In this document: piece after piece, positions 8,048 to 16,474 of the stretch
Layout of the letters: each line of letters begins with the position of its first letter
Position numbering within the stretch: the stretch's first letter is position 1
From: Halobacteriovoraceae bacterium
GTDB lineage: Bacteria > Bdellovibrionota > Bacteriovoracia > Bacteriovoracales > Bacteriovoracaceae
Direction of reading: 5' to 3'
Length of the DNA: 64,000 bases
Assembly (NCBI GenBank): GCA_002711995.1
Contig: PASN01000010.1
Location: 256,485-320,484 of the forward strand
The notes under the pieces: generated by a model
Databases searched by the model: none
Told to the model about the DNA's origin: nothing
What the model saw: the letters and a program-made list of their open reading frames with translations, nothing else
Translations under genes and position numbers: made by a program

Positions 8048-10294
8048 TCAGGTGTATTCGTGATGAACGGGAAGCAGAACCTCAAACTCACTTCCTTGCC
8101 CAGGCCCGGGACTTCTAGCTAGAACTTTGCCACCATACATCTCAACAATTCCTCTAACTAGGGAAAGTCCTATTCCAAGACCCCCTCTCACATGGTCACC
8201 GGCTGGATCCACCTGGGTAAAAACGGTGAATATGCTATCGAGTTTATCTTTAGGAATTCCGATGCCATTATCTTTAATTTTAATTGAGACATGATCATTC
8301 ACTTCCTCAGCGCTTAATAGAATCTCTCCTCCGGGATTAGTATACTTTGCCGCATTATGAAGCAGGTTTGAAAAAACTTGCGTAAGGCGAACTTTGTCTC
8401 CACGGAAAGTCAGTTCCTGTTCCGGCAGTTTTATGGTTAGCTTATGGTTTTTTTCAAGAACAAGCTCTCTCACAGTCTCCTCAGAAAAGTGAACAATATC
8501 ATTAAGAGAAACAATTTCATTTCTTAGAGATATCTGACCTCTCGCAACCCTTGCAATATCTAAAAGATCTTCAACCATTCTTTTCAACTGGCCTAATTGC
8601 CTATGAATGGACTGGTGGATTTTTTCTCTTTTGTGTTTGTCTTTTTCAATTTGAAGCAGCTCAACCCCAGAGGCAATCGGTGAGAGGGGGTTCTTTAATT
8701 CATGCGCTACTTGGGCAAGGAATTGATTTTTTGACTGATCAAGCTTTATAAGTCCATCAAGCTCTTCACGCATTTTTCGTTGAACCTCAACAGAGTATGC
8801 TAGGAAGACAGTTTGGAAGTGCTCCGCCATCTCTAGATCCAACCGACTCCACTTTTTACACTTCCCTCTGTTTATTTTCTTTTGCACGGTAAAGTGCTTC
8901 CTTGGCTGCAGCCTCTCTTTCTTCGAAGCATCAGGGTCTGTCTCCGAATCAAGACAAACCCACTTCTCAAGAACATCTCTCTCCTTTCTAAACCACGCAA
9001 TAAAGTCACTTCTGCCTTTGGCCAAGGGAATGTGCAGAATTCCAGAAATAATCTCACCATTCTCATTGCAAATTTGCATTTCAGAAGCATCATTTTTAAC
9101 AAGGGGATCACCGCTGCTAAATTCATTCAGGATATTTTCAGGCCTAGGGCAGGTACCTAAGGAGACGGTCTCAGAGGTTGAGTAGTACATAAATCCATCA
9201 GCGTCCATAATTTCCAGAACTTCTTTCTCCCGATGTCTAAACACTTCTCCCAAGCTCTTATTATTTAAAATCTGTTCTAGTACATAATGGATTGCGTTGT
9301 CAGCCTTTACTCGTTTTTCCCGTCTAATCACTTCCTGATTGGCATAAAGATGCCAACTGAAAAGCTGGGAGAGGTTCTCACACTCCACCCTTAATCGTTG
9401 GCAAAGATATAGGGGTTCTCTGTTGTGGCAAGTGATCATTCCCCACAACCTGCCTTTGGCAATCAGAGAAATTGAGAAGGTGGCCTTGACTCCAAGATTT
9501 TTAATATACTGTCTATGAATTGGAGACATGCTCCTAATGGAAGAGTGTGTTAAATCTAATGGCCCTCTTCCACTTTCATCTATAGCGGGCAGAAGCTTTG
9601 AGCCTTTAGCGTCAATATTTGGGTCCATTCTAACCCAGTTCTTTCTATAGAGCTCTCTTGCTTGTTCAGGAATGTCCCCGGCCGGATAATGGATGTTCAG
9701 AAACGATTCCATCCCTTCGACCTTGGACTCAGAAATGACTTTCCCACACCCATCCATCGTAAACTTATAGACAAATACACGGTCGTAGTGAGTGATTTGC
9801 CTAACGGTCTCTGCTACTTCTTGGGTAAGCTCTTTCATCGATTTCGAGCCACTCCATACATCTAACACTCGATGTTCATAGTCCTTAATGTAATGCTTGG
9901 CCCTATAATTGGGTTCACTGTTAAATCCTGGCTCAAGTTCGAGCACAAAATATTCATTGCTTCGATACACCACCACGTCATAGTCGCAGGATCCACTCGC
10001 ATGCACTTCTTCTTTAAACCTCAATTCTACAGGCAAACGTTTGCTTGCACTTTCCACTCTTTCAAAGGAGCATTTGAGCAAGGCTTCACTTTGACTGTCT
10101 AAAAGATTAAAAAGATCCAATTCCAAAGGGTTTTTATCTTTTAAAATCTCCAGAAAGTTCTCGCTGTAGATTTTTATACGAAAATCTTCAGTTCCAATCG
10201 CAACTAAATAACCAAAACTTTGTACTTGCTCTGGGATGTGAATAGGCTCATCTTCACAGTTTTCAAAGTTTAGTTTTTCAAAGTCCAAACTCAT
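8048..10294 (-). CDS. bphP: Bacteriophytochrome sensor histidine kinase
   Basis: A 748-aa red/far-red light sensor. N-terminal PAS with biliverdin-binding Cys13 (NCEDEPIHIPEQVQSFG). The GAF domain (about 150-320) has YPAGDIPEQAR (canonical PASDIP) and the chromophore His in SMSPIHRQYIKNLGV. The PHY domain (about 330-510) has tongue motif PRKHF, where PRxSF is usual. The kinase core follows: HELKNPLSPIASGVELL phosphoacceptor helix, then an ATPase domain with DNGIGI and GLGIGLSLV. Its ATG overlaps the heme oxygenase stop by 4 bases (ATGA), so pigment and apoprotein are coupled. No response regulator is adjacent; a free receiver protein is encoded at 40128-40475. Confidence 0.95.
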   Translation of the reverse strand: MSLDFEKLNFENCEDEPIHIPEQVQSFGYLVAIGTEDFRIKIYSENFLEILKDKNPLELDLFNLLDSQSEALLKCSFERVESASKRLPVELRFKEEVHASGSCDYDVVVYRSNEYFVLELEPGFNSEPNYRAKHYIKDYEHRVLDVWSGSKSMKELTQEVAETVRQITHYDRVFVYKFTMDGCGKVISESKVEGMESFLNIHYPAGDIPEQARELYRKNWVRMDPNIDAKGSKLLPAIDESGRGPLDLTHSSIRSMSPIHRQYIKNLGVKATFSISLIAKGRLWGMITCHNREPLYLCQRLRVECENLSQLFSWHLYANQEVIRREKRVKADNAIHYVLEQILNNKSLGEVFRHREKEVLEIMDADGFMYYSTSETVSLGTCPRPENILNEFSSGDPLVKNDASEMQICNENGEIISGILHIPLAKGRSDFIAWFRKERDVLEKWVCLDSETDPDASKKERLQPRKHFTVQKKINRGKCKKWSRLDLEMAEHFQTVFLAYSVEVQRKMREELDGLIKLDQSKNQFLAQVAHELKNPLSPIASGVELLQIEKDKHKREKIHQSIHRQLGQLKRMVEDLLDIARVARGQISLRNEIVSLNDIVHFSEETVRELVLEKNHKLTIKLPEQELTFRGDKVRLTQVFSNLLHNAAKYTNPGGEILLSAEEVNDHVSIKIKDNGIGIPKDKLDSIFTVFTQVDPAGDHVRGGLGIGLSLVRGIVEMYGGKVLARSPGPGQGSEFEVLLPVHHEYT

Positions 10295-10803
10295 GTTGAG
10301 TTCTCCAGCGTTCCATAGAGGTCTTTAAAAACTTTAAGTCCTGAATTCAATATCTCGCTCTCGCGAAAAGGGTCAACGTTATTTAATGTTGAAATCATTT
10401 GCGGCCATAATAAGGCGCCATCTTCGGAGAGGATATTTAAATGCTCTTTTGGAAGCTCTTTATTTTTAAGCCTGGACCTTATAACTCTAGCTCCATGGGA
10501 GGAGCCTATGAGAGTGTAGAAAAGCGCCTCCTCCTCATAAATGTTTTGCTTACTGGTTGGTGGTAGGTTTAAGTTTAGCTTTCTACAATCCGTCAAAAGA
10601 GCGAAACGGTAATCCGTCAAGAATGAGTGAAACTTTGAGGGCAGTTTTTGTGTCTTGGGAGTCGCCGCACTCCAGAACGAGTACATTAAGTTGAGGGCGA
10701 TTTCATACTCGAGACCATTTGAATATGATCGCATCAAGTGGTGCCCTTCAAGTTGAAGGTGAGCATCTTTTGTAACTTCCCTAATTCTAAACCTAAAATT
10801 CAT
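10291..10803 (-). CDS. bphO: Heme oxygenase supplying biliverdin to the phytochrome
   Basis: A 170-aa heme oxygenase fold. The proximal-ligand helix reads RIREVTKDAHLQLEGH (heme His15), and the distal helix region is YTLIGSSHGARVI, matching the E/S-x-x-G-G/A-R-V-I pattern of bacterial enzymes. It opens heme to biliverdin, the chromophore of the phytochrome encoded just downstream with a 4-base overlap. This bphO-bphP pair is a known arrangement. Start ATG at 10803 has no Shine-Dalgarno; an in-frame later start would lose the heme-ligand helix. Confidence 0.88.
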   Translation of the reverse strand: MNFRFRIREVTKDAHLQLEGHHLMRSYSNGLEYEIALNLMYSFWSAATPKTQKLPSKFHSFLTDYRFALLTDCRKLNLNLPPTSKQNIYEEEALFYTLIGSSHGARVIRSRLKNKELPKEHLNILSEDGALLWPQMISTLNNVDPFRESEILNSGLKVFKDLYGTLENST

Positions 10804-10809
10804 TCATAA

Positions 10810-10838
10810 AGGTTAAATTGGGGGCATTAAATCCTCAA
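10810..10838 (-). promoter_or_regulatory. Possible promoter of bphO-bphP
   Basis: Minus strand TTGAGG (10838-10833), a 17-base spacer, and TAACCT (10815-10810). The -10 match is weak (3 of 6). It ends 6 bases before the bphO ATG, so the transcript would be leaderless, in agreement with the missing Shine-Dalgarno. Confidence 0.35.
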
Positions 10839-10890
10839 TTGGATAGATGCGAGACAATTGTTAAACGTTTTATTTCAAGCAATATATAGG

Positions 10891-11313
10891 TTAATTTTGA
10901 GTTTCACCCAACATCTCATCAACGGAAACTTTATTAAGATTTATGAAGTTCCCTAGAAAGAAAAGGTAAAGGACATAGGCCATTTGAAGGCCTGCTAGCT
11001 CCCACTTCTGCAGGATACACACACCGCTAATGAGCATCAACATATTAAAGTTAAGAATAAGTATGGAAAGTCGCGTTTTGAATCCAACTAACAACATGAT
11101 TCCAAAAATAAGCTCTATCGGAGAAATTAGATGGGCACCGGCCTTTACAAACAGCTCAGGGATAAAAGTATTGTCGAACATGCCACTCATCTTGGAGATG
11201 AACCCAGAATAGTCTCCAAAGAGTCTTCCTGCTCCATGTATCAACATGTTCACACCCATAACGGCCCTAAAAAGTGCATAATTTTTTTGTTCAAAAGTGA
11301 TCGATTTCATCAT
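10891..11313 (-). CDS. DoxX-like inner-membrane protein
   Basis: A 140-aa protein with four predicted membrane helices: ALFRAVMGVNMLIHG, a segment around PELFVKAGAHLISPIELIFG, then GIMLLVGFKTRLSILIL and LAGLQMAYVLYLFFLGNF. The spacing and the early R-x-x-x-G-x-x-x-x-x-H-G pattern fit the DoxX/DoxD-like superfamily, whose members are poorly characterised. The start overlaps the stop of the upstream lipase-like gene (ATGATG at 11313), so the two are coupled. Either of the two consecutive ATGs could be used. Confidence 0.65.
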   Translation of the reverse strand: MMKSITFEQKNYALFRAVMGVNMLIHGAGRLFGDYSGFISKMSGMFDNTFIPELFVKAGAHLISPIELIFGIMLLVGFKTRLSILILNFNMLMLISGVCILQKWELAGLQMAYVLYLFFLGNFINLNKVSVDEMLGETQN

Positions 11314-12074
11314 TCTCCCAATAGATTCATTATCAAATTTCTATCCATCCTATCTGGCAAAGTGAAGTGAGTAAGACCTTTACCTTGAAGGTCGTAGTTT
11401 TTAACATTTACAAATTCATTGAACATGCCAGACTTGACACAAATAGGATCAGAGTAATAAGTCCTGCAAACAATTGAGTCGTCCTTTCCAATTGTGAAGG
11501 TTACAAAGTCAACATCTCTGTGAAGGCCAGGCATGTTTCTCATGGAATAGTAGTAATTGGCAGTCCAATCATTGATTTTTAAATAGCCCGGGTAAAACCC
11601 GAAGACAAAAGGATCCCTTTTGGATTGGCCGTAGCACGTTGGAGAAAACTTATTATATGGGCCAAACGCCTTGCATGACTGGAGCCCTCTAACTGCGCCG
11701 GCAAGCGCAATAAACTTATCGACCCTGTTCCATAGCTTGTAATATTCAAAAGTGGCCAGAGTAAGACTGACCCCAAATGAGTGGGCCACAATGATTAGTT
11801 TTTCAGGGCGTGCCTCATCAAACGCTTTTTTTATTTTCTTATACAGCCTTGGTGAGTGATAGTTCTTGTAAGGCTCTTCCACTTCAGCCTCAGTCAGGTA
11901 GTTGGCATAGTGCACATTATCTTTGCCAAACCTTTTCTCCACGTCAGCTGCAAGAGAATCTTGCGCCTCATGCCAAAAACTTGCGTCAACTCCATTGCCA
12001 TGAACAAAGACAACTTCTTTGGAAAAAGAACTAAGTGAAAAAACGCAGATAAGAGCAATGTGTAAAGCATTCAT
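11310..12074 (-). CDS. Secreted alpha/beta-hydrolase, lipase-like
   Basis: A 254-aa exported hydrolase. Signal peptide MNALHIALICVFSLSSFSKE; then the oxyanion strand VVFVHGNGVDASFW and the nucleophile elbow VAHSFGVS (Ser). The catalytic Asp is plausibly in GKDDSIVC and the His in LTHFTLP near the C-terminus. Four Cys in the C-terminal half may form periplasmic disulphides. ATG at 12074 is preferred to the TTG two codons upstream because AAGGA lies at good distance. It is the first gene of a pair with a DoxX-like protein. Substrate unknown; triacylglycerol lipase or PGAP1-like esterase are possible. Confidence 0.75.
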   Translation of the reverse strand: MNALHIALICVFSLSSFSKEVVFVHGNGVDASFWHEAQDSLAADVEKRFGKDNVHYANYLTEAEVEEPYKNYHSPRLYKKIKKAFDEARPEKLIIVAHSFGVSLTLATFEYYKLWNRVDKFIALAGAVRGLQSCKAFGPYNKFSPTCYGQSKRDPFVFGFYPGYLKINDWTANYYYSMRNMPGLHRDVDFVTFTIGKDDSIVCRTYYSDPICVKSGMFNEFVNVKNYDLQGKGLTHFTLPDRMDRNLIMNLLGE

Positions 12075-12128
12075 TGGCAATTCCTTTTTATAAAATTAAA
12101 CCAATGAATAAATTGTAAGTCAAAAACC

Positions 12129-13712
12129 CTAAAGCTTTGCTCGAAGAGACCTAGACGCAGTGGATTCAACTGTAGATTCTAGGCCTGATCTTGGAATATA
12201 TCGACCACATGCAAAAAGGTTGTCTTGATCAAATGCGTCTTTAAGAGTTCTCATAATGGAAACATAGTCATCGTCTAACGCTGACAAATAACTCTCCATA
12301 GAGTTAGTTCCCAGCCTATAAGGATAAAAACCTTTTCTCTTTCCTGTTTCTAGTAGCGCGTTGAAATACTCGTGCGCCTTCTTTTGGTCAATAACGTCAT
12401 CGCGGTTAAAAAGAATAGGCACAGTGCTGTCAAAACAAAGATCATCAATCGTAGTGAGCGTAATCAATGGAGTGATTTTAAATTTATTGGAAACCTCTTT
12501 AACCATGTCCACATATTCACGAACATTTTGGGCATTCATCTCAACTAGCGGAGCATACCAGATTAGGCCACAGTTATCCTTATTTGGATCCAAAGTGGGA
12601 GCATCTGAATTGGCCGAAAGATTCTTCCAATAAGCAAGCTTCAAAGCGGTGTTTTGAGGCACGCCATTTAGGATATTGAAAAGACCCTCTAAGCTTTTTG
12701 CTGTCTTTTGCAAGTCTTGCCCAAAAGTTCCAGGGAGGATGTTTGCCACTTTTTTGATTAGGCCGATCTTTTTCTGTCCAAGGAAAACCTTCTTTCCTTT
12801 TATTGGTTTGAGCTCTTTCTTAATAATCTTTTTGGCCGCCTTAACTACACTCTTTTCCCCGTATAGCGCGCCTACCATTGTCCACGGGGCTATGAGATGC
12901 TTCTTGGCCTTAAGCCTGATAAACTCTTCAGATAGAGGATTTCTGTTTTTAACGTCTTCCTCTGGGTAATCCGCAAGCATGCTAATTACCCTTTCAGTAT
13001 TCATTAGATTTACACCGCCAACAGTGGACTTTAGTTTTCTTTTAAATGTTTTAACAAGCTCGACTGCTGCTTCGAGCTCTTGCTCCTTTACATCTATAAA
13101 GAACAATTCAAGATGCTCGCTCTTAGGCGCTAGCCTTATGGTCATCTCAGTAACAACGCCTAGATTCGACTGAGTGAAAACACCATCCATATAAGGACCA
13201 ATTCCATTTCTAAAAAGCTTTCCAAGCCTTCTAAGTCCTATTGAGTAAAGTGGAGATTGATACAGTTTTCCATCAGGAAGAATCGCCCTAAGAGATTGAA
13301 CCGCTTGAAAGTGGTCAGTGATTGGAGTAATCCCATACCCTCTCTCAATAGCATTGCCTATCACTGAACAGTTAGGGCCACCTCCGTGAACAGGTGTAAT
13401 CCAATCGGCGCCTTCATTTTCAAGATACCTATGGAGTTGTCCATAAGTAACACCAGGCTCAATAGTAATAAGCCCATCTTTTTTATCAAAATGAATGATC
13501 CTATTCATTTGGGACAAATTAACATGGTGCTCCACTTCTCCATGGGAGTGGTCACAACCGTATCCCCAGTTGTTGCCGGTACTGACAACCGAGTAAGGCT
13601 GCTTCGCATCTTGAAAGGCGCTGAGAAGAGCTTTGACCTCCTCATAAGTTCTAGGGTGGTGGATGTTTGAGAATGTTTGTCTTTGTCCGAGGGTGTTTTG
13701 TTTTATTTCCAT
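12129..13712 (-). CDS. FAD-dependent oxidase/dehydrogenase of the VAO (4-cresol dehydrogenase) family
   Basis: About 527 aa. The FAD-binding PP-loop is YSVVSTGNNWGYGC, followed by IHFDKKDGLITIEPGVTYGQL and GGGPNCSVIGNAIERGYG, which carry the pyrophosphate-binding and conserved Gly/Asn features of the vanillyl-alcohol-oxidase family. The C-terminal substrate domain ends in DNLFACGRYIPR, the usual C-terminal signature D-P-x-x-x-(L/F)-x-x-G-R-Y. Relatives oxidise phenolic side chains or other alcohols. ATG at 13712 is chosen because upstream in-frame sequence does not look like protein and overlaps the divergent gene. A TATAAT lies one base upstream of the ATG, so the true transcription start is uncertain. 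Confidence 0.85.
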   Translation of the reverse strand: MEIKQNTLGQRQTFSNIHHPRTYEEVKALLSAFQDAKQPYSVVSTGNNWGYGCDHSHGEVEHHVNLSQMNRIIHFDKKDGLITIEPGVTYGQLHRYLENEGADWITPVHGGGPNCSVIGNAIERGYGITPITDHFQAVQSLRAILPDGKLYQSPLYSIGLRRLGKLFRNGIGPYMDGVFTQSNLGVVTEMTIRLAPKSEHLELFFIDVKEQELEAAVELVKTFKRKLKSTVGGVNLMNTERVISMLADYPEEDVKNRNPLSEEFIRLKAKKHLIAPWTMVGALYGEKSVVKAAKKIIKKELKPIKGKKVFLGQKKIGLIKKVANILPGTFGQDLQKTAKSLEGLFNILNGVPQNTALKLAYWKNLSANSDAPTLDPNKDNCGLIWYAPLVEMNAQNVREYVDMVKEVSNKFKITPLITLTTIDDLCFDSTVPILFNRDDVIDQKKAHEYFNALLETGKRKGFYPYRLGTNSMESYLSALDDDYVSIMRTLKDAFDQDNLFACGRYIPRSGLESTVESTASRSLRAKL

Positions 13713-13800
13713 AATTATAATTTTACGAGTCTCCCGGGTTGGTGTATACAGGTGGCATTCGGTTTGGTTCGCTAAGCTATTTTTGATAGAGGTAAGATAA

Positions 13801-14502
13801 ATGAAGCTATGTTTAATATTTCTTTTAATCACCTTAACGCTGCCGGCCATGGCCAGAGAATCAGCAGGCGTTGGAAATGGTGGCGGAACTGTGATCTGCC
13901 CAAAAAGCACCACTCTTTTGGATTACTACGAAGGTCAATTCAATCACGGCTACACTTATAAAAAAATATCGAAACTAACTAGAAGGCAGAGGCATGACTT
14001 ATTCTTTGATAGAGTTGCGCTCTACGATAGCTATTTTTCAAAATTTTTAAAAAGACTTAAGGTCTTTTTCGACAAAAAGCATGTGGAGCTTGAGGGTGTA
14101 AGCTTTGTAATTCCGGATGACTTTAAAAATATCTTTTATCAAAAAGATTGCAAGCTCTCAGTGTCTGTTGTTCAGAGAAGGCCTAACCTAAGTTTTGAGA
14201 AGGTCTTTTTTATTAATAAGCGACTTTGGAATCAAATAGATGATGTTACCAAAGATGGACTCATTTTTCATGAGATTCTCTATATGGTTGCGATTAATTT
14301 AGAGGCGGAAAATTCAAGAGAAGTTCGCCAAGGTCTTGCCTATTTAATGTCTGATCAATTTGATGAAAGTGATAGAAGTGCGATCCGCGAAAAGTTTTAT
14401 TCAAAAGTAACCGCTGGTGGCTTTTTTTCACGTTTTCAAGCTTTCCTTCCAATAATTTGTCCAAGGGTAATGAAGTATGGTTTTAATTGCAGCGATATTT
14501 AG
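13801..14502 (+). CDS. Secreted HEIxY-type protein, paralogue 1
   Basis: A 233-aa secreted protein with signal peptide MKLCLIFLLITLTLPAMARE, followed by GVGNGGGTVICP, a mature N-terminus common in secreted proteins of Bdellovibrionota. The segment LWNQIDDVTKDGLIFHEILYMVA holds HEILY, half of a zinc-protease-like HExxH with the second His replaced by Tyr; catalysis is unproven. It matches the middle of the next gene product (LWxxxDxxTKxG), so the two are tandem paralogues. Its end overlaps the next gene by 26 bases, and a regulator follows. Role unknown. Confidence 0.7.
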   Translation: MKLCLIFLLITLTLPAMARESAGVGNGGGTVICPKSTTLLDYYEGQFNHGYTYKKISKLTRRQRHDLFFDRVALYDSYFSKFLKRLKVFFDKKHVELEGVSFVIPDDFKNIFYQKDCKLSVSVVQRRPNLSFEKVFFINKRLWNQIDDVTKDGLIFHEILYMVAINLEAENSREVRQGLAYLMSDQFDESDRSAIREKFYSKVTAGGFFSRFQAFLPIICPRVMKYGFNCSDI

Positions 14503-15568
14503 TCTATTCACCACAACGCTTGCTTTGGCCCAGACTGAAGAAGTCTTTTCGGTGCATGTTTACGAGTGCGAAGATAAGATTGAGCTTTTAGACTATAAAG
14601 AGAACTACGACATTAATCCCGAATTCAACTACAACCTCGGTGGCGGCAGTGTTGACGAAAAGATTGAGCTCTTAATCAAAAGGATGCAAAGCTTTGAGCC
14701 ACTAAGAGCAAAAATGTACAAAAGCTGGCATCAGGAGCTTAAGTCTAAGACCAGACGTTTAAGCGGGATGGATCTTGGCAGGCCGGATGACAACTTCTCC
14801 TTTGTAAACTGGGATGGTTGCAAAATAAGAGTGCTGGCAAAAGGAACAGATCCAAGCAATGAAGGCAAAACCCTTTTTATCGATCAAAATCTTTGGTCAA
14901 AGTTGGACAATAAAACAAAAGCGGGCGCGTACTTCAATATCTTTTTAAATATTGAGCATATAGTGTTTAACCTTCAAGAGACAACAATGAACTCTAGATA
15001 CTTAAATGCTCTTATGGCGTCCAATCAACACAGCAGCCTTTCTCACCTGGAGAAGCTACAACTTTACGACTTGCTGGAATACACAACCGTAGCTTCTTAT
15101 GGTCTGGGCTTTAAGCTTGAAACGTTTTTCAACGGAAGAGACTTCAATATGCACTATGATGAGCATGGTGCCTTGAGGGCCGGAATCTACCAAACTCCAA
15201 AAACTTTTTTAAATTGGACCAACGTGGATCTAATGCCTAAATTTATCAATGCTAAGAATTTTAAACTGGGCCACTACTATGGAACCTTTGAGCTAGGAGA
15301 AGATAATACTTTTGAAATCGAGGCCACTCTGCCTCAACAGAAAAACTGTCTAGGTAAATTCGATCTTTCAAATGTCAATTATGTTAAGTTAGAAGTGGAG
15401 CTTTCTGAGTTAGGCAAACTCATATCTAAAGTCCATGGCCGATTTAAGATTGGAAATAAGGTTTTTGGAACGATTGAGGCCAGTGACAACAGCTTTATTG
15501 CCACAACTCAACTCCGCCACAAGAATGATATTGATAGGGCCGAAGAAGTGAGGGTATGCCATGAATGA
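14477..15568 (+). CDS. Secreted paralogue 2, HEIxY motif lost
   Basis: A 363-aa secreted protein with signal peptide MVLIAAIFSLFTTTLALAQ. The region LFIDQNLWSKLDNKTKAGAY followed by a helix and NSRYLNALMASNQ aligns with the HEIxY region of paralogue 1, but the HEILY motif is absent (FNIFLNIEH). About 170 extra C-terminal residues follow, rich in beta-strand patterns. It starts 26 bases inside the previous gene and ends 8 bases inside the regulator gene, so all three are one operon. Function unknown. Confidence 0.68.
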   Translation: MVLIAAIFSLFTTTLALAQTEEVFSVHVYECEDKIELLDYKENYDINPEFNYNLGGGSVDEKIELLIKRMQSFEPLRAKMYKSWHQELKSKTRRLSGMDLGRPDDNFSFVNWDGCKIRVLAKGTDPSNEGKTLFIDQNLWSKLDNKTKAGAYFNIFLNIEHIVFNLQETTMNSRYLNALMASNQHSSLSHLEKLQLYDLLEYTTVASYGLGFKLETFFNGRDFNMHYDEHGALRAGIYQTPKTFLNWTNVDLMPKFINAKNFKLGHYYGTFELGEDNTFEIEATLPQQKNCLGKFDLSNVNYVKLEVELSELGKLISKVHGRFKIGNKVFGTIEASDNSFIATTQLRHKNDIDRAEEVRVCHE

Positions 15569-16388
15569 CAATGTAAGCGTATTCTCCTACAAGGATTATG
15601 TAACTTTTTTGGATGATCTTCTTTCAAGTAAAAGAAAGTCTGACCTCACCTACTCTCAAATTACTTTTGCAAATGAACTGGGCATAAGTCCTCCTAGGCT
15701 CTCTCAAATTCTTAAAGGAAAAGAAGGAATCTCTGTCAAAAGGGCAAAGGAGATAACCCCTTCACTGGATCTTTCTGAAAAAGAAAGTGAGTACTTCTAC
15801 CACTTGGTCACCTCAAGAACTTCCCGATCGCCAAAACAAAGAGAGGAATCTCTTAGATACATCGAGGAAAATCAAAGACAATACGTTCCAGCATCCCTGC
15901 CTATGAGTAAAATTGGACTGATCGACTTGGAGGGTTGGGACGTCATATGGAACCTTTTTGAAATCAACGCTGACTTTAGCGACCTTAAAAAGATCTCATT
16001 CATAACTAAGCTTTCAGTCTCAGAGATTGAAGCGGTCCTCACAAAGATGGAAGAGATAGGCCTTATTGAAATTAATGACGGAACCGTGAAAAGACTGAGC
16101 ACAAGAATAAAATTTGGAAACTCACTGCCAAGTGAAAGCATTAGAAATTACCACCAAAGAAAACTTCAAGATGCGATAAAGGCCTTGGACACTCAAGACA
16201 AGTCAACTAGAAAGAATGAAACTCTTACCTTCACAATGAAGAAATCAGACTTTGAAAAACTAAGCCTTAAAATCGAAAACTTCATCGACAACTTTTTAAA
16301 TGACACAGAAGAAACTGATCACGATGAAATATCAACAATCACAATTGCGATGCATTCCAGATTGGAGGAAGCGAAGAAGCTCCACTGA
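15561..16388 (+). CDS. TIGR02147/DUF4423-family transcriptional regulator
   Basis: A 275-aa cytoplasmic protein. The N-terminus (FSYKDYVTFLDDLLSSKR, then ITFANELGISPPRLSQILKGKEGISVKRAKEI) is an HTH of the TIGR02147 type, a family frequent in Fibrobacter and Bdellovibrionota. The middle (FITKLSVSEIEAVLTKMEEIGLIEINDG) is a second winged-helix-like module, and the C-terminus is helical. It overlaps the secreted paralogue gene by 8 bases. In this family the regulator is often encoded next to secreted proteins it may control; here that is inference from position. Confidence 0.78.
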   Translation: MNDNVSVFSYKDYVTFLDDLLSSKRKSDLTYSQITFANELGISPPRLSQILKGKEGISVKRAKEITPSLDLSEKESEYFYHLVTSRTSRSPKQREESLRYIEENQRQYVPASLPMSKIGLIDLEGWDVIWNLFEINADFSDLKKISFITKLSVSEIEAVLTKMEEIGLIEINDGTVKRLSTRIKFGNSLPSESIRNYHQRKLQDAIKALDTQDKSTRKNETLTFTMKKSDFEKLSLKIENFIDNFLNDTEETDHDEISTITIAMHSRLEEAKKLH

Positions 16389-16457
16389 TCAACCATTGCA
16401 AGGCCCTTTTCTAAGCACCTAAGTTGTTCATTCCACATAATTAATCCAAACTTCCCT

Positions 16458-16474
16458 AAACTGGGAGGCAGTTT
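16458..16474 (+). promoter_or_regulatory. Hairpin presenting the Shine-Dalgarno of the channel gene
   Basis: Perfect 6-bp stem AAACTG / CAGTTT whose whole 5-base loop is GGAGG, the Shine-Dalgarno. The right arm ends on the first two bases of the TTG start codon (16473). This decides the TTG start and suggests translation control by RNA structure. Confidence 0.5.
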
